NCBI GenBank assembly: GCA_018304615.1
Contig: JAGVVV010000004.1
Location: 1-56,836, forward strand
DNA: 56,836 nt
DNA from: Candidatus Aenigmatarchaeota archaeon
GTDB lineage: Archaea; Aenigmatarchaeota; Aenigmatarchaeia; CG10238-14; SCSR01
Direction: 5' to 3'
The notes beneath the pieces are model-generated. The model saw only the letters and a program-made list of their open reading frames with translations, made no database searches and was not told the DNA's origin. The position numbers and the translations under genes are program-made. Of the stretch, positions 19,746 to 28,665 are shown one piece after another. Position 1 is the first letter of the stretch. Every line of letters begins with the position of its first letter.

Positions 19746-20048
19746 ATGAAATCCAACAAAGAACTTTTTAAAATTGAGGAAGAAGCTGCAAATAAATTAG
19801 GAGAGATAATGAAAAACGAAGGAAAGGGGAACTCTCTGCGGGTTTTCTACAAGGAAGCTTGCGGAGACAACTGCGGATGCGGCGGTGGCTTCAGATTAAC
19901 TCTTGATAAAAAACCTACTAAAAACGATGTTGTTTTCACGAAGAATGGAGTCAAAGTTATAGTCGACAAGAGTTTGAAGGGAGATTTAAAAGACAAGACC
20001 CTGAAGTTCGTTGACACAATAGACGGCTCTGGTTTCGCTTTCGTCTAA
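19746..20048 (+). CDS. HesB/IscA-like iron-sulfur cluster assembly family protein
   Basis: 'SLRVFYKEACGDNCGCGGGFRLTLDKKPTKNDVVF'; start trimmed to the internal ATG. Confidence 0.6.
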   Translation: MKSNKELFKIEEEAANKLGEIMKNEGKGNSLRVFYKEACGDNCGCGGGFRLTLDKKPTKNDVVFTKNGVKVIVDKSLKGDLKDKTLKFVDTIDGSGFAFV

Positions 20049-20692
20049 AGGACAACCACTTCGCATTTTGCCAATGATTTGAATTTCTCAGCATCCTTTC
20101 TCGTTCCGACTATCTTGTTGTAATGTACCGGAATCGCTATTTGAGGCTTTATCAAATCAACAGCTTTGACTGCCTCTTCTGAAGTCATCACATACGTCCC
20201 TGAGACTGGAAGAAAAGCAATATCTATTTTCCCAAAACTTTTCATTTCATCAATCACGTCAGTATCTCCGGCATGGTAGATTCTCTTCCCCTGGATGTTC
20301 AGAATGTATCCTACTTTCCCGTCTTCCTTTGGATGGAATGGTTTTCCAGGTTCTTTAAACTTGTTTGTGTTATAAGCAGGAACCGTCTCTATTTCCATTC
20401 CTTCAATAGTTTTCTTCTCATTCGGTCTCATGTAAATGATTTCTTTCACACTTTCAGAAAACGGGTCGAACGAATCTTTGCAGCTTGGAATTCCAACAAG
20501 GACCGTATCCTTTTTAATCAATTTTTTGATATCTTCGGAACTGCAGTGGTCGAAGTGTTCGTGTGTGACAAAAATAAAATCAGCTTTTTCCTCAGGCTTG
20601 ATTTTGAAAGGATCTATGTAAATTATCTTATCTGTTTTTATTTTGACAGAATCGTGACCAAGAAGTTCCACCTCTATGCTTAGAATTTTCAT
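20045..20692 (-). CDS. Metallo-beta-lactamase fold hydrolase (UPF0173-like)
   Basis: 'LGHDSVKIK', 'FVTHEHFDHCSSEDI', 'IYHAGDTDVIDEM', 'IPVHYNKIVGTRKDAEKF'. Confidence 0.85.
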   Translation of the reverse strand: MKILSIEVELLGHDSVKIKTDKIIYIDPFKIKPEEKADFIFVTHEHFDHCSSEDIKKLIKKDTVLVGIPSCKDSFDPFSESVKEIIYMRPNEKKTIEGMEIETVPAYNTNKFKEPGKPFHPKEDGKVGYILNIQGKRIYHAGDTDVIDEMKSFGKIDIAFLPVSGTYVMTSEEAVKAVDLIKPQIAIPVHYNKIVGTRKDAEKFKSLAKCEVVVL

Positions 20693-20740
20693 AAATATCC
20701 TTTGCTTTAGGTTTATTTAATTTTGCTCCTAATGATTTGT

Positions 20741-21337
20741 ATGAAACTCATTTTGATAAGGCACGGACTGACGCAAGACGCAACCAAGAAAATCGGCCAG
20801 AGCCCCAGTTCTAGGCTGAGCAGGAAGGGAATCCTTCAATCCAAGAAGGTCGCAAAAAGGCTGAAGAATGAAAAAATAGATTTGATTTTTTCCAGTGATT
20901 ACAAGAGAGCAGTTCAAACTGCAAACGAAATAGCAAAATTTCACAAAATAAAAATAATCAAGAAAAAGGATTTGAGGGAATTCCTGATTCACGACAAACA
21001 GGGAAAAGCCTATGACGAATTCGATTTCGATTACGACGATTTGCTCGAGTCTTATTTTCTGAAACCCAATAAAAAAACTCCCAGTGGAGAGTCTTTCAAT
21101 ATTTTCAAAAACAAGATAATAAAATTCTACAATTATCTGCACAAGAAATATCATCCTAAGACGATTGTGGTTGTCACTCACGGGCATGTGATCGGTTTGC
21201 TTTTATCTCATCTTTTGAGAAAACCGAGATATTTCCTGAAGATAGAGCAGCACAACACCGGCTTGAATCTGATTGAGGTCGACGAAGATAAGAAACACAA
21301 AATTCATTTAATAAATGATACTGCCCATTTAGAATAA
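20741..21337 (+). CDS. Histidine phosphatase (phosphoglycerate mutase-like)
   Basis: 'MKLILIRHGLTQDATK...LIFSSDYKRAVQTANEIA...VVVTHGHVIGLLLSHLL'; the upstream 'MLLMIC' start is less likely. Confidence 0.85.
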   Translation: MKLILIRHGLTQDATKKIGQSPSSRLSRKGILQSKKVAKRLKNEKIDLIFSSDYKRAVQTANEIAKFHKIKIIKKKDLREFLIHDKQGKAYDEFDFDYDDLLESYFLKPNKKTPSGESFNIFKNKIIKFYNYLHKKYHPKTIVVVTHGHVIGLLLSHLLRKPRYFLKIEQHNTGLNLIEVDEDKKHKIHLINDTAHLE

Positions 21338-21373
21338 ATTTATACTTCGAACACAATTGAATATTAGGCGTGT

Positions 21374-21401
21374 ACTCGCTGCAAAGTCAGCAGAAACGAG
21401 T
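21374..21401 (+). promoter_or_regulatory. BHB-like stem-loop in rtcB 5' leader (anticodon-arm mimic)
   Basis: ACTCG-CTGC-AAAGTCA-GCAG-AAA-CGAGT: 5-bp outer helix (extendable to ~11 bp with G:U pairs), 4-bp central helix, 3-nt 3' bulge. Same layout as the tRNA-Ser intron at 55022-55050. Confidence 0.5.
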
Positions 21402-21458
21402 GCATGTAGAAAACTTATTCTGCATGTGTCTTGTAGATATTAGAATAAAAATTAGGGG

Positions 21459-22972
21459 GTGGAAAAAATAGAATTGAGTCAAGCAAAGAAAACTTCAGAA
21501 GTTACTTGGGAAATCCCATTAACAGCCAAAGATGGAATGAGAGTTCCGGTAAAGATTTTTGCAACAGAAAAACTGTTCAAAGAAATGGACCAAGGAGTTT
21601 TCGAGCAAGCAATTAATGTTGCAACTCTACCAGGAATTCAAAAATATTCCTATGTCATGCCAGACGGCCATATCTTTGTCAGCTAATACTGCAAAGAGGC
21701 AAGTGGGGCTACGGATTTCCCGTGGGCGGCATGGCAGCGATGGATCCAGAAACTGGAGTAATCTCTCCTGGTGGAATTGGATTCGACATCAACTGTGGAA
21801 TGAGGTTGATTAGAACCAATCTAACTGTAAAAGAAGTTCAGCCCAAAATCAAGGAGATTGTAGACACTCTGTTCAAGATGGTTCCAGCAGGTGTTGGAGC
21901 TTCTAGTTACACAGAAGCAAAGGGTTTCATAGATGTGAACAAGAGCCAGTTTGAGGAAGTTGCAACTTCTGGAGTCGAGTGGTGTGTGGAGAATGGTTTC
22001 GGATGGAAAGAAGATCTGGAAAGAATTGAAGAACACGGAAGAATAAAGGAAGCAGACATTTCCAAAGTTTCTTCAAAAGCAATAAAAAGAGGTATGGAAC
22101 AGTTGGGAACTTTGGGAAGTGGTAATCATTATCTTGAAATTCAACTAGCGCAGAAAAATGTAATTTATGACAAGGAAATCGCAAAGAAATTCGGAATAGA
22201 TTTGGAAGACCAAGCTGTTATCATGGTACATTGCGGTTCTAGAGGTTTCGGACATCAGATTGCCACAGATTATCTTAGCAGTTTCATTCCTGCGATGAGA
22301 AAATACGGGATCAAGATTCCAGATCCACAATTGGCGTGTGCTCCATTTTCTTCGAAAGAAGGTGAAGATTATTATAAAGCGATGGCATGCGCTGCAAACA
22401 TGGCTTTCGCAAACAGGCAGGTGATTGTTTTCCAGATTAGGAAGGCGTTCGAGAAAGTGTTCAAACAGGATGCCGAATCCTTGGGGATGTCGATAGTTTA
22501 TGATGTCGCTCACAACGTAGCAAAAGTAGAGGAGCATAAAGTAGATGGAGAAAAAAAGAAAGTCCTAGTCCACAGGAAAGGATCCACCAGATGTTTTGGT
22601 CCTGGGCATCCGGAATTGGCGCAAATATTCAAAGAAACAGGTCAGCCTGTTATAGTAGGAGGAAGTATGGAGACCGGTTCTTTCCTTTGTGTAGGAACTG
22701 AGAAGGCCATGGAAGAGACTTTCGGGACTACGATGCACGGAAGCGGAAGAACTATGAGTAGAACTAAAGCGAAGAGATTGGTCAGAGGGGATGAATTGCA
22801 AAAAGACATGGAGAAAAGAGGAATTTACGTGAGAACTGTGTCTTTCGCTGGTTTGGCAGAAGAAGCCGGCTTCGCTTATAAACCGATTAATGAGGTCGTG
22901 GAAACTATGGATATTGCTGGAATTAGTAAGAGGATAGTAGCGCTCCGACCAATTGGAAATTTAAAAGGATAA
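21459..22972 (+). CDS. rtcB: RNA-splicing ligase RtcB, interrupted by a putative 32-nt intron (join 21459..21671,21704..22972; 493 aa)
   Basis: Exon 1 ends NVATLPGIQKYSYVMPDGH. Exon 2 begins WGYGFPVGGMAAMDPETGVISPGGIGFDINCGMRLIRTNL, and the rest of RtcB is colinear to 'RPIGNLKG'. The two reading frames differ. Confidence 0.93.
21672..21703 (+). other. Putative archaeal BHB (HBh'-type) intron in the rtcB mRNA
   Basis: ATCTTTGTCAGCTAATACTGCAAAGAGGCAAG. Inner helix TCTTTG/CAAAGA (6 bp) plus CAG/CTG; central helix GGCC/GGCA (3 WC + G.A); bulges AT|A and AG|T coincide with the junctions needed to restore frame. Confidence 0.75.
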
Positions 22973-23130
22973 ATTCTTTCACTTTAACCATATTTTAATG
23001 ACAACAGAAAAGTTTAATAGCACTTCAATCAGACTATTTTCAGAGACTTTTTCTTTTGTCGATGATTTACGGCCGAAATGTTTTTTAACTATAACGGCGT
23101 TATATAAAGTACAAAAAGGAAGGAATTAAA

Positions 23131-24345
23131 ATGACATTAAACCTACCAACTTTGGAAGAGGATTTATCGTCAATAGATCTTACTGAATTGGCTAAATCTG
23201 CTGAGAAAGCTAAAGGAGCCTATTCAGAAATTTTAGATCTCAGAAATGTTGTTTACAGGCAAATCGCTGACGAAGCTTCTCAAGATTCCGAAGTCACAAA
23301 AGACGACATTCGACATTCATTTGATGTTTTGATGGCAAGTGCAAGTGATGCGCTCGAAAAAGTTGGCCCTAAGAAAGTTCCAGAAAGAATAAGAAGAGAA
23401 AGAGAAGAATATGCCGGGGCTATCCGTAGTACAATAGACAAGCGTGAGAATGTAGAACTTTTTGATTTGGGGTGGATTATTCCTCAGACGGCAACTGTGG
23501 TGGGCCATACAATAGATTATTTGAGCGGTCCAATTTTTACATATCAAATTCTTAGCTCATTTCCAGATAAGGAAGCAGTGGAAAAAAATATAGTTGCTTT
23601 GCGTGACGATGTTATGAGCAATGTTCAGTATTATGTTTACACGTATGAACAAGAGAGATTCAGGGAGCGCCAAAAGGTTAGAGATCCTAAACTTTTCAAG
23701 ATTTTTGGTAAAGGTGAAAAACCTAGAACTCGCAATTATTTGAGACCCTTAGTTTACGGTTTGCATGAAATGTCAGAGCCTAAACTTTTGTCTATAGGTA
23801 AAGAACAAGAAGAGTTGGGCAAAGCCAGAAGTTATGTCGAAGGCAATCTTATAAGATATTCAACAATTAGAATGGTGAGGCCGCCCTCAGAAAAAGCAAA
23901 ATTAAGGGTTCTTATTGATAAACCTGAAGTTAGATCTTTGATCACAGAATCGATAAGGCCTACCTCTGTTTTGGATTTATTGAGTGGGCATCCAACTCTT
24001 TTGAAATTGAGGAATATAGTAGAGCAAGACAAAGAACTTTCCGAAAGAACTAGGATGATTTCAGACCTTTATCTTAGATTCAGAGGTCATGGTAACTACT
24101 GCACACAAGCTGAGCTCACGGACATTCTTTATGACGTAGTCTACGGGCATGAAAGACACAAACATGTTCCTTTCAGTTTAATTTTTACTGCTTTCGGATA
24201 CAATCCATTTCCAATAATCGAAACAAGAGATTATCAGGGACTTGTCAAATGGAACGTTAAACCGAAACTTCTTACTGAACAAGAATTTTTAAGAACAACT
24301 TTTGAAGATGCTATGAGACCTGCCCCATCTGTACTATATACATGA
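23131..24345 (+). CDS. Hypothetical protein
   Basis: 404-aa ORF with RBS 'GGAAGGA' and an upstream palindromic TATA-like promoter. Confidence 0.65.
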   Translation: MTLNLPTLEEDLSSIDLTELAKSAEKAKGAYSEILDLRNVVYRQIADEASQDSEVTKDDIRHSFDVLMASASDALEKVGPKKVPERIRREREEYAGAIRSTIDKRENVELFDLGWIIPQTATVVGHTIDYLSGPIFTYQILSSFPDKEAVEKNIVALRDDVMSNVQYYVYTYEQERFRERQKVRDPKLFKIFGKGEKPRTRNYLRPLVYGLHEMSEPKLLSIGKEQEELGKARSYVEGNLIRYSTIRMVRPPSEKAKLRVLIDKPEVRSLITESIRPTSVLDLLSGHPTLLKLRNIVEQDKELSERTRMISDLYLRFRGHGNYCTQAELTDILYDVVYGHERHKHVPFSLIFTAFGYNPFPIIETRDYQGLVKWNVKPKLLTEQEFLRTTFEDAMRPAPSVLYT

Positions 24346-24355
24346 TTGTGTAACT

Positions 24356-25081
24356 CTATATTGCCGGCACGATTTTGTAACTAGGAAGTAGAATTTCTTT
24401 TTTCAACTCTTCGTCTATGAGATCTTTTCCCGTGTGGACAATTAACGCATCCATAAGCTGTTTTTCTGTGGTTTCGTTGAAAGCGAATTTGGAACTGGGA
24501 GCCATTCTTTTACTCTTTTTATCTACCCTATCCATATCTTGCTTTGATATAACTGGGAACAACATGTAAGCACCCTCTGGGCAGTTTCCAGGATTCAACA
24601 CTGTTAAGAACTTTATCATATCTTCAGGTAATATATCCATATCAGCCAACTCTGGTGAAGTTAGATTTCTATATCCTCTTACAGACGATCTCTTACTGGC
24701 CATTCCTACATCACCTGGGTACATGGGTATAGCCGAAAAGTCTTTCGATGGCACTCTCTTAATTTTCACGCCAAGTTTCTCTGCGGCATCAAATATTTTA
24801 TCAGCAATTTGTGCTTTTTGAGTTCTCATGGATTTCAGGTATCCATGGACTCTTTCACTTGAAGCATAACTTACATCAACATCTTCCCCTGTTTTACTGT
24901 TTACATGGTAAAATGTAACCTGTTCTGAAGCAGGATTAAAAACAGCTCTACCCACAGGATTCCTCTCTTTCCCAACTACTTGATACTGTCTGTTAAAAAT
25001 GTAACTTACTTCGTTGAGAGTTAACCAACTCATTCCTTCTATTAGCGCCATTTTATCACTTGTTCTATAATCACTGCTCAA
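24356..25081 (-). CDS. Hypothetical protein
   Basis: 241-aa ORF, convergent with the preceding gene. Confidence 0.55.
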   Translation of the reverse strand: MSSDYRTSDKMALIEGMSWLTLNEVSYIFNRQYQVVGKERNPVGRAVFNPASEQVTFYHVNSKTGEDVDVSYASSERVHGYLKSMRTQKAQIADKIFDAAEKLGVKIKRVPSKDFSAIPMYPGDVGMASKRSSVRGYRNLTSPELADMDILPEDMIKFLTVLNPGNCPEGAYMLFPVISKQDMDRVDKKSKRMAPSSKFAFNETTEKQLMDALIVHTGKDLIDEELKKEILLPSYKIVPAI

Positions 25082-25100
25082 CTTTAAAAGGCTTTCTATT

Positions 25101-25919
25101 TTATAATTTGTAACCTAGACTATTAAAGATTTCCTTCATCTTCTGGGAGTCTGCCTCGATTATCGGAGATTCGCAGATGATTGTAATGTCAATTTTTTTC
25201 CTCAAAATCTCTTTTGCTAGTGGTTCAAAAGGAGGGGAATGGTCTAAAGGTTTGTGAACATCAACAAACTCCCCTTTCTTGTTCTTCTCCACGTTCTGGA
25301 AATGAGAATAGATGTGTTTCAATTTCAGCGTTTTCAAAACATCGAAGACCTTTCCGTAATCTATAGTTCCTTTTCCCCTCACAAACAAGTGCGACCAGTC
25401 TATGAATGGAATGATATCAATTTCTTTTGCCAATTTCATGCATTCATCAAGTGATCCGAACTGGCTCCATCTTCCCATTGTCTCGACTCCAAGCTTTACA
25501 TTCTTAATTCCTGCAGATTTCATTTTGTCTAAAACTTCCAAAAATCCTTCTTTTGTTTTTTCGTATGTCTGTTGAGGAGTAAATCCGCTGTAATAAGCAG
25601 AATGGATTGCGACAGCTCCAGCACCCATCCTCTCAGCTCTATCAGCCGAATCAAAAATCATCTTCTTGCTCGCCTCGATGATCTGCTTCTTCTGAGAATT
25701 CAGATTTATGTAATAAGGAGCATGTACGGAAAGACTAATTCCCAGTTCTTTTGCAACTTCTCCCACTTCTTCTGCCATCTTGGGCTGCATGTAAATACTC
25801 CTAACAAATTCAATTTCCTGAGCATTCAATCCAAGTTCAGAAATTCTCCTAAAACTGCCAATAGTTCCTTTTTCTTTGGCAGTAATGCAATTACCTGCTG
25901 GACCCAAAAATACTTTGAT
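25101..25919 (-). CDS. Endonuclease IV-like AP endonuclease (TIM barrel); start codon ambiguous
   Basis: 'LGPAGNCITAKEKGTIGSF', 'LSVHAPYYINLNS', 'GAVAIHSAYYSG', 'LGVETMGRWSQFGSLDECMKLA', 'PFIDWSHLFVRGKG'. The conserved N-terminus (IKVFLGPAG) runs upstream of the only standard start (TTG, 25907). Confidence 0.8.
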   Translation of the reverse strand: MKVFLGPAGNCITAKEKGTIGSFRRISELGLNAQEIEFVRSIYMQPKMAEEVGEVAKELGISLSVHAPYYINLNSQKKQIIEASKKMIFDSADRAERMGAGAVAIHSAYYSGFTPQQTYEKTKEGFLEVLDKMKSAGIKNVKLGVETMGRWSQFGSLDECMKLAKEIDIIPFIDWSHLFVRGKGTIDYGKVFDVLKTLKLKHIYSHFQNVEKNKKGEFVDVHKPLDHSPPFEPLAKEILRKKIDITIICESPIIEADSQKMKEIFNSLGYKL

Positions 25920-26961
25920 TTCCTATCACCTGAAGCCTGAAAGGCAATTTACCATATCCGGTAGGGGAACGATTGCCACCCCCTATCACTTTAATTCTTT
26001 CTTCTCTGATTAACCTGGTAATAATTCTTTCTATCCATTTCACTCTTAGTCTTGTCAATTCTTCAATATTGTGTTTTGTCGCAAAGCCGTATTCGAGAGA
26101 AGTTTCTTCTATAGATTTTAAGACCAAATCCAAACTTTCGCCATCGCCCAGCTTTGGTCTTTCAAAACTGTTTATGGCAGTATCCAAAATATTGGATTTT
26201 CTTTCAGAAATGAAACCTACCTTATCTCTAAATTTAATCAAGTTATTTCTTCCTCTTATGAAAACCTTACAAAAGAAAGACAATTTATTTTTAGATATTT
26301 TAGTTTCAAAAACTCGTTTTGATGTTGTTATACCTATTTTGTCCAAAAGAAAAATAGTACCAATTAGAAGTTGCGGTTGAGAATCCTTTATTGACGTCCC
26401 AAACCCAATGCCAACATTTCTATGTGCCTGCCCTAGATGATCTTTGAAAATCGTCACCCAACCATCACAAGTAAATAACCATCTCAATAGAGATCCAATA
26501 ACCTGTTCATCTTCACAATCCAGGAAAATTCTTGGAATTCCTATATTATTTTTTACTTTGTCCCCTCTAGTCAAACCTAGACCTTGAATCAGTATGTCAG
26601 CAAGAATTTCTGGCATTCGTATTGAGAAATTCTTTTCGTCTACTGTAAACGCCAATTTCATTTTTTTCAGCAATAAATTGAATTTTTCAAAGAAATCTCT
26701 ATCTTTATTCCAATAGCCAACCCCGCCACCAGTATTTATCAAGCCATCACCAAGTACTGTACCTACAAGTGCTGCCCACTCCTGTGTTAAAAAATTGACA
26801 GGAAAACTAACAGATATAGGAATTCCAAATCTTGATTTTACCTTTTCGATTAACGATTCGTCAACATCTCTGGGAATATTCTTTACATTAACATATGTGG
26901 AGTTATTTTTTAATAAGACCTTTGTCCCTTCAGGTAATTCCCAAATGTGAAGAACGGTCAA
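25891..26961 (-). CDS. LAGLIDADG-family homing endonuclease-like protein (free-standing)
   Basis: Two LAGLIDADG-like motifs, 'WAALVGTVLGDGLIN' and 'VIGSLLRWLFTCDGWV'; no intein splicing motifs at the ends. Confidence 0.75.
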   Translation of the reverse strand: MTVLHIWELPEGTKVLLKNNSTYVNVKNIPRDVDESLIEKVKSRFGIPISVSFPVNFLTQEWAALVGTVLGDGLINTGGGVGYWNKDRDFFEKFNLLLKKMKLAFTVDEKNFSIRMPEILADILIQGLGLTRGDKVKNNIGIPRIFLDCEDEQVIGSLLRWLFTCDGWVTIFKDHLGQAHRNVGIGFGTSIKDSQPQLLIGTIFLLDKIGITTSKRVFETKISKNKLSFFCKVFIRGRNNLIKFRDKVGFISERKSNILDTAINSFERPKLGDGESLDLVLKSIEETSLEYGFATKHNIEELTRLRVKWIERIITRLIREERIKVIGGGNRSPTGYGKLPFRLQVIGNQSIFGSSR

Positions 26962-27039
26962 AACTTACACCTTTTCTTCTTTTCTTGTTTAATTACTATA
27001 AAGATTTAGCACTAGAATGAGTTGTATTCTTTTTCTTTC

Positions 27040-27210
27040 TTAAGCTATTCCCGGAAATATGAACCTGACCGCGACTTCGAGGAAAGCAATCAAAACTACA
27101 AGAATGACCACATGTCTGGGCTTGATCTTGAAGACCTGCTTCTCCTCATCTTGATATCTGAGCAATCCACCTGCTCCCATTGGCATGTATATTCTATCTT
27201 TCTTGGACAT
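27040..27210 (-). CDS. Preprotein translocase subunit Sec61-beta/SecG (56 aa; below the ORF-track cutoff)
   Basis: Translation MSKKDRIYMPMGAGGLLRYQDEEKQVFKIKPRHVVILVVLIAFLEVAVRFIFPGIA matches the Sec61-beta pattern. Confidence 0.9.
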   Translation of the reverse strand: MSKKDRIYMPMGAGGLLRYQDEEKQVFKIKPRHVVILVVLIAFLEVAVRFIFPGIA

Positions 27211-27219
27211 ACTAACACT

Positions 27220-27354
27220 CTAATTAGGAACGTAAAGCATATCTTCTTTTTCCTCATCCACCACAAAGTCCACATCTACTATCAAATGACTGACGAATTT
27301 CTCCATGGAATTGATGATAGAATACATTTCGTCCTCAGATTTCTTTCTTGACAT
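27220..27354 (-). CDS. Small hypothetical protein (44 aa) upstream of Sec61-beta
   Basis: MSRKKSEDEMYSIINSMEKFVSHLIVDVDFVVDEEKEDMLYVPN; tight spacing to sec61b. Confidence 0.45.
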   Translation of the reverse strand: MSRKKSEDEMYSIINSMEKFVSHLIVDVDFVVDEEKEDMLYVPN

Positions 27355-27423
27355 TTAATAAAAATTAGTCTTCTTCGTATATATTCTTTTTAAAATTTCT
27401 ACGTAGAAGAAATGAAAAAGGAG

Positions 27424-27674
27424 GGCGTGCTGGTTTTAGTCCGTCTTCTGTTTTCAGGTAGCATTTGTCTTAGCGTCTTAAACTTGCACCCCACAGGGAC
27501 GTCAATCCGTTTCATCCTCCCAATCCCAACTCATTTTCAATCCTCGTTCTCGAGATTCAGAGGTCTCGTTTCTGATATCAACGTTCTGCTTTTCAGCAGT
27601 TTTCCCTCAAAAGGTGGACGGAACTTCCTCAGTCTGCTTTTGACTGCAGCCCGAAGCTACCTAACCAGCCCACC
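27424..27674 (-). ncRNA. rnpB: RNase P RNA
   Basis: Minus strand shows GAGGAAGTTCCGTCCACC (CR-I-like), GGTGCAAGTTTAAGACGCTAAGACAAATGCT (CR-IV-like), ACAGAAGACGGACTA (CR-V-like). P1 GGTGGGCTGGTT pairs with AACCAGCACGCC. About 250 nt. Confidence 0.85.
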
Positions 27675-27744
27675 TAGTTCTATTATCGATTCAGTATTTA
27701 AATAACTTTCTTTTTATTTATTCCAGAAAAACAATATTAGTGAA

Positions 27745-28659
27745 ATGAGAAAGCTAATTGCCATCACTCTCGTCTTGATAATAATAGGCGTAGCTTCGAT
27801 TTCGCTCGCTCAAGAATCACTTAAACCTAGGATCAAGACCCTAGTAGTTCTTGGTAGAGGTATCGTAACATCTTCTGACCCAGCGAACTTCAAGATGCTG
27901 AAAGTAGGAATAGCTAAAGTCATAGTTAGTTTAGGCGGAAACGAAACTGAATTGGCAGCGGGTATTCTGCATTTAGACTCGGATGGATACAGGCTTAGGA
28001 ATATACAAACAACAAACGACACTGCATCAGCAGACATATATCTGAACGACACGATGATTGGAACTCTCTCTATTTCCTCCACTCTGAAAGGAGATCATTT
28101 AATCTGGTTCGGAACTATCAAAATCAACGACCAGAATTGGAATGCCTACATATTGGAATCTGAGAGAAAGGCCAAACCCGAAGAGGCTGCCGAGAAAATC
28201 GAGGATCTGTGTGAAAGCTCCCCTGAGAGATGTAAAGACATAGCGAGGGGTATAGGAAACAGATTCTGTGAAAAAGTTGAAGACAGATCATGCCGTGAAA
28301 AGATCAGAGAATACTGTAACGAAAATCCAACTGACGAAAGATGCAAATCAGTGTTCAGATTATTCTGTAAAGATAATCTGGAAGACGAAAGATGCAGGAA
28401 AGAATTGAAGGAGTTCTGTGTGGACAACTCAACTGACGAAAGGTGCGTAAGGTTCTGCATCAAATATCCAAAGGTTTGCCGTTCAGCAACAACAACCACA
28501 ACCACTGAAACAGAAGAAGAAGAGACGACAACTACAACTACTCAGACAACTACCACGACAACTGAGACAACTACCACAACTACAAACACAACAAATACAC
28601 AAACAACAACTACAACCGGTTCTGAAAACAGGACGGGGAATAATACCGGACAGGGATGA
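27745..28659 (+). CDS. Secreted Cys-rich protein with C-terminal Thr-rich stalk
   Basis: Signal peptide 'MRKLIAITLVLIIIGVASISLAQ'; repeated 'FCxxNxxDERCR' motifs; poly-Thr tail. Confidence 0.65.
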   Translation: MRKLIAITLVLIIIGVASISLAQESLKPRIKTLVVLGRGIVTSSDPANFKMLKVGIAKVIVSLGGNETELAAGILHLDSDGYRLRNIQTTNDTASADIYLNDTMIGTLSISSTLKGDHLIWFGTIKINDQNWNAYILESERKAKPEEAAEKIEDLCESSPERCKDIARGIGNRFCEKVEDRSCREKIREYCNENPTDERCKSVFRLFCKDNLEDERCRKELKEFCVDNSTDERCVRFCIKYPKVCRSATTTTTTETEEEETTTTTTQTTTTTTETTTTTTNTTNTQTTTTTGSENRTGNNTGQG

Positions 28660-28665
28660 TAAGAA

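Noticed and set aside
21340-21440. tRNA-Cys gene upstream of rtcB
   Set aside because: The spliced loop CTGCAAA looks like a tRNA-Cys anticodon loop, but no acceptor stem, D-arm or TTCRANY T-loop can be placed around it, also not as a permuted gene.
21459-22972. Programmed frameshifting or simple pseudogenisation of rtcB
   Set aside because: A clean 32-nt insertion with hairpin pairing and exact motif continuity on both sides fits an intron much better than a slip site. The downstream 422 codons are fully conserved, so decay is unlikely. Sequencing error cannot be excluded without reads.
25891-26961. Intein inside endonuclease IV
   Set aside because: No N- or C-terminal intein splicing motifs (no Cys/Ser start block, no HN end), and the frame differs from the AP endonuclease.
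27412-27705. 97-aa ORF on + strand
   Set aside because: Overlaps RNase P RNA on the opposite strand; protein shows no recognisable features.
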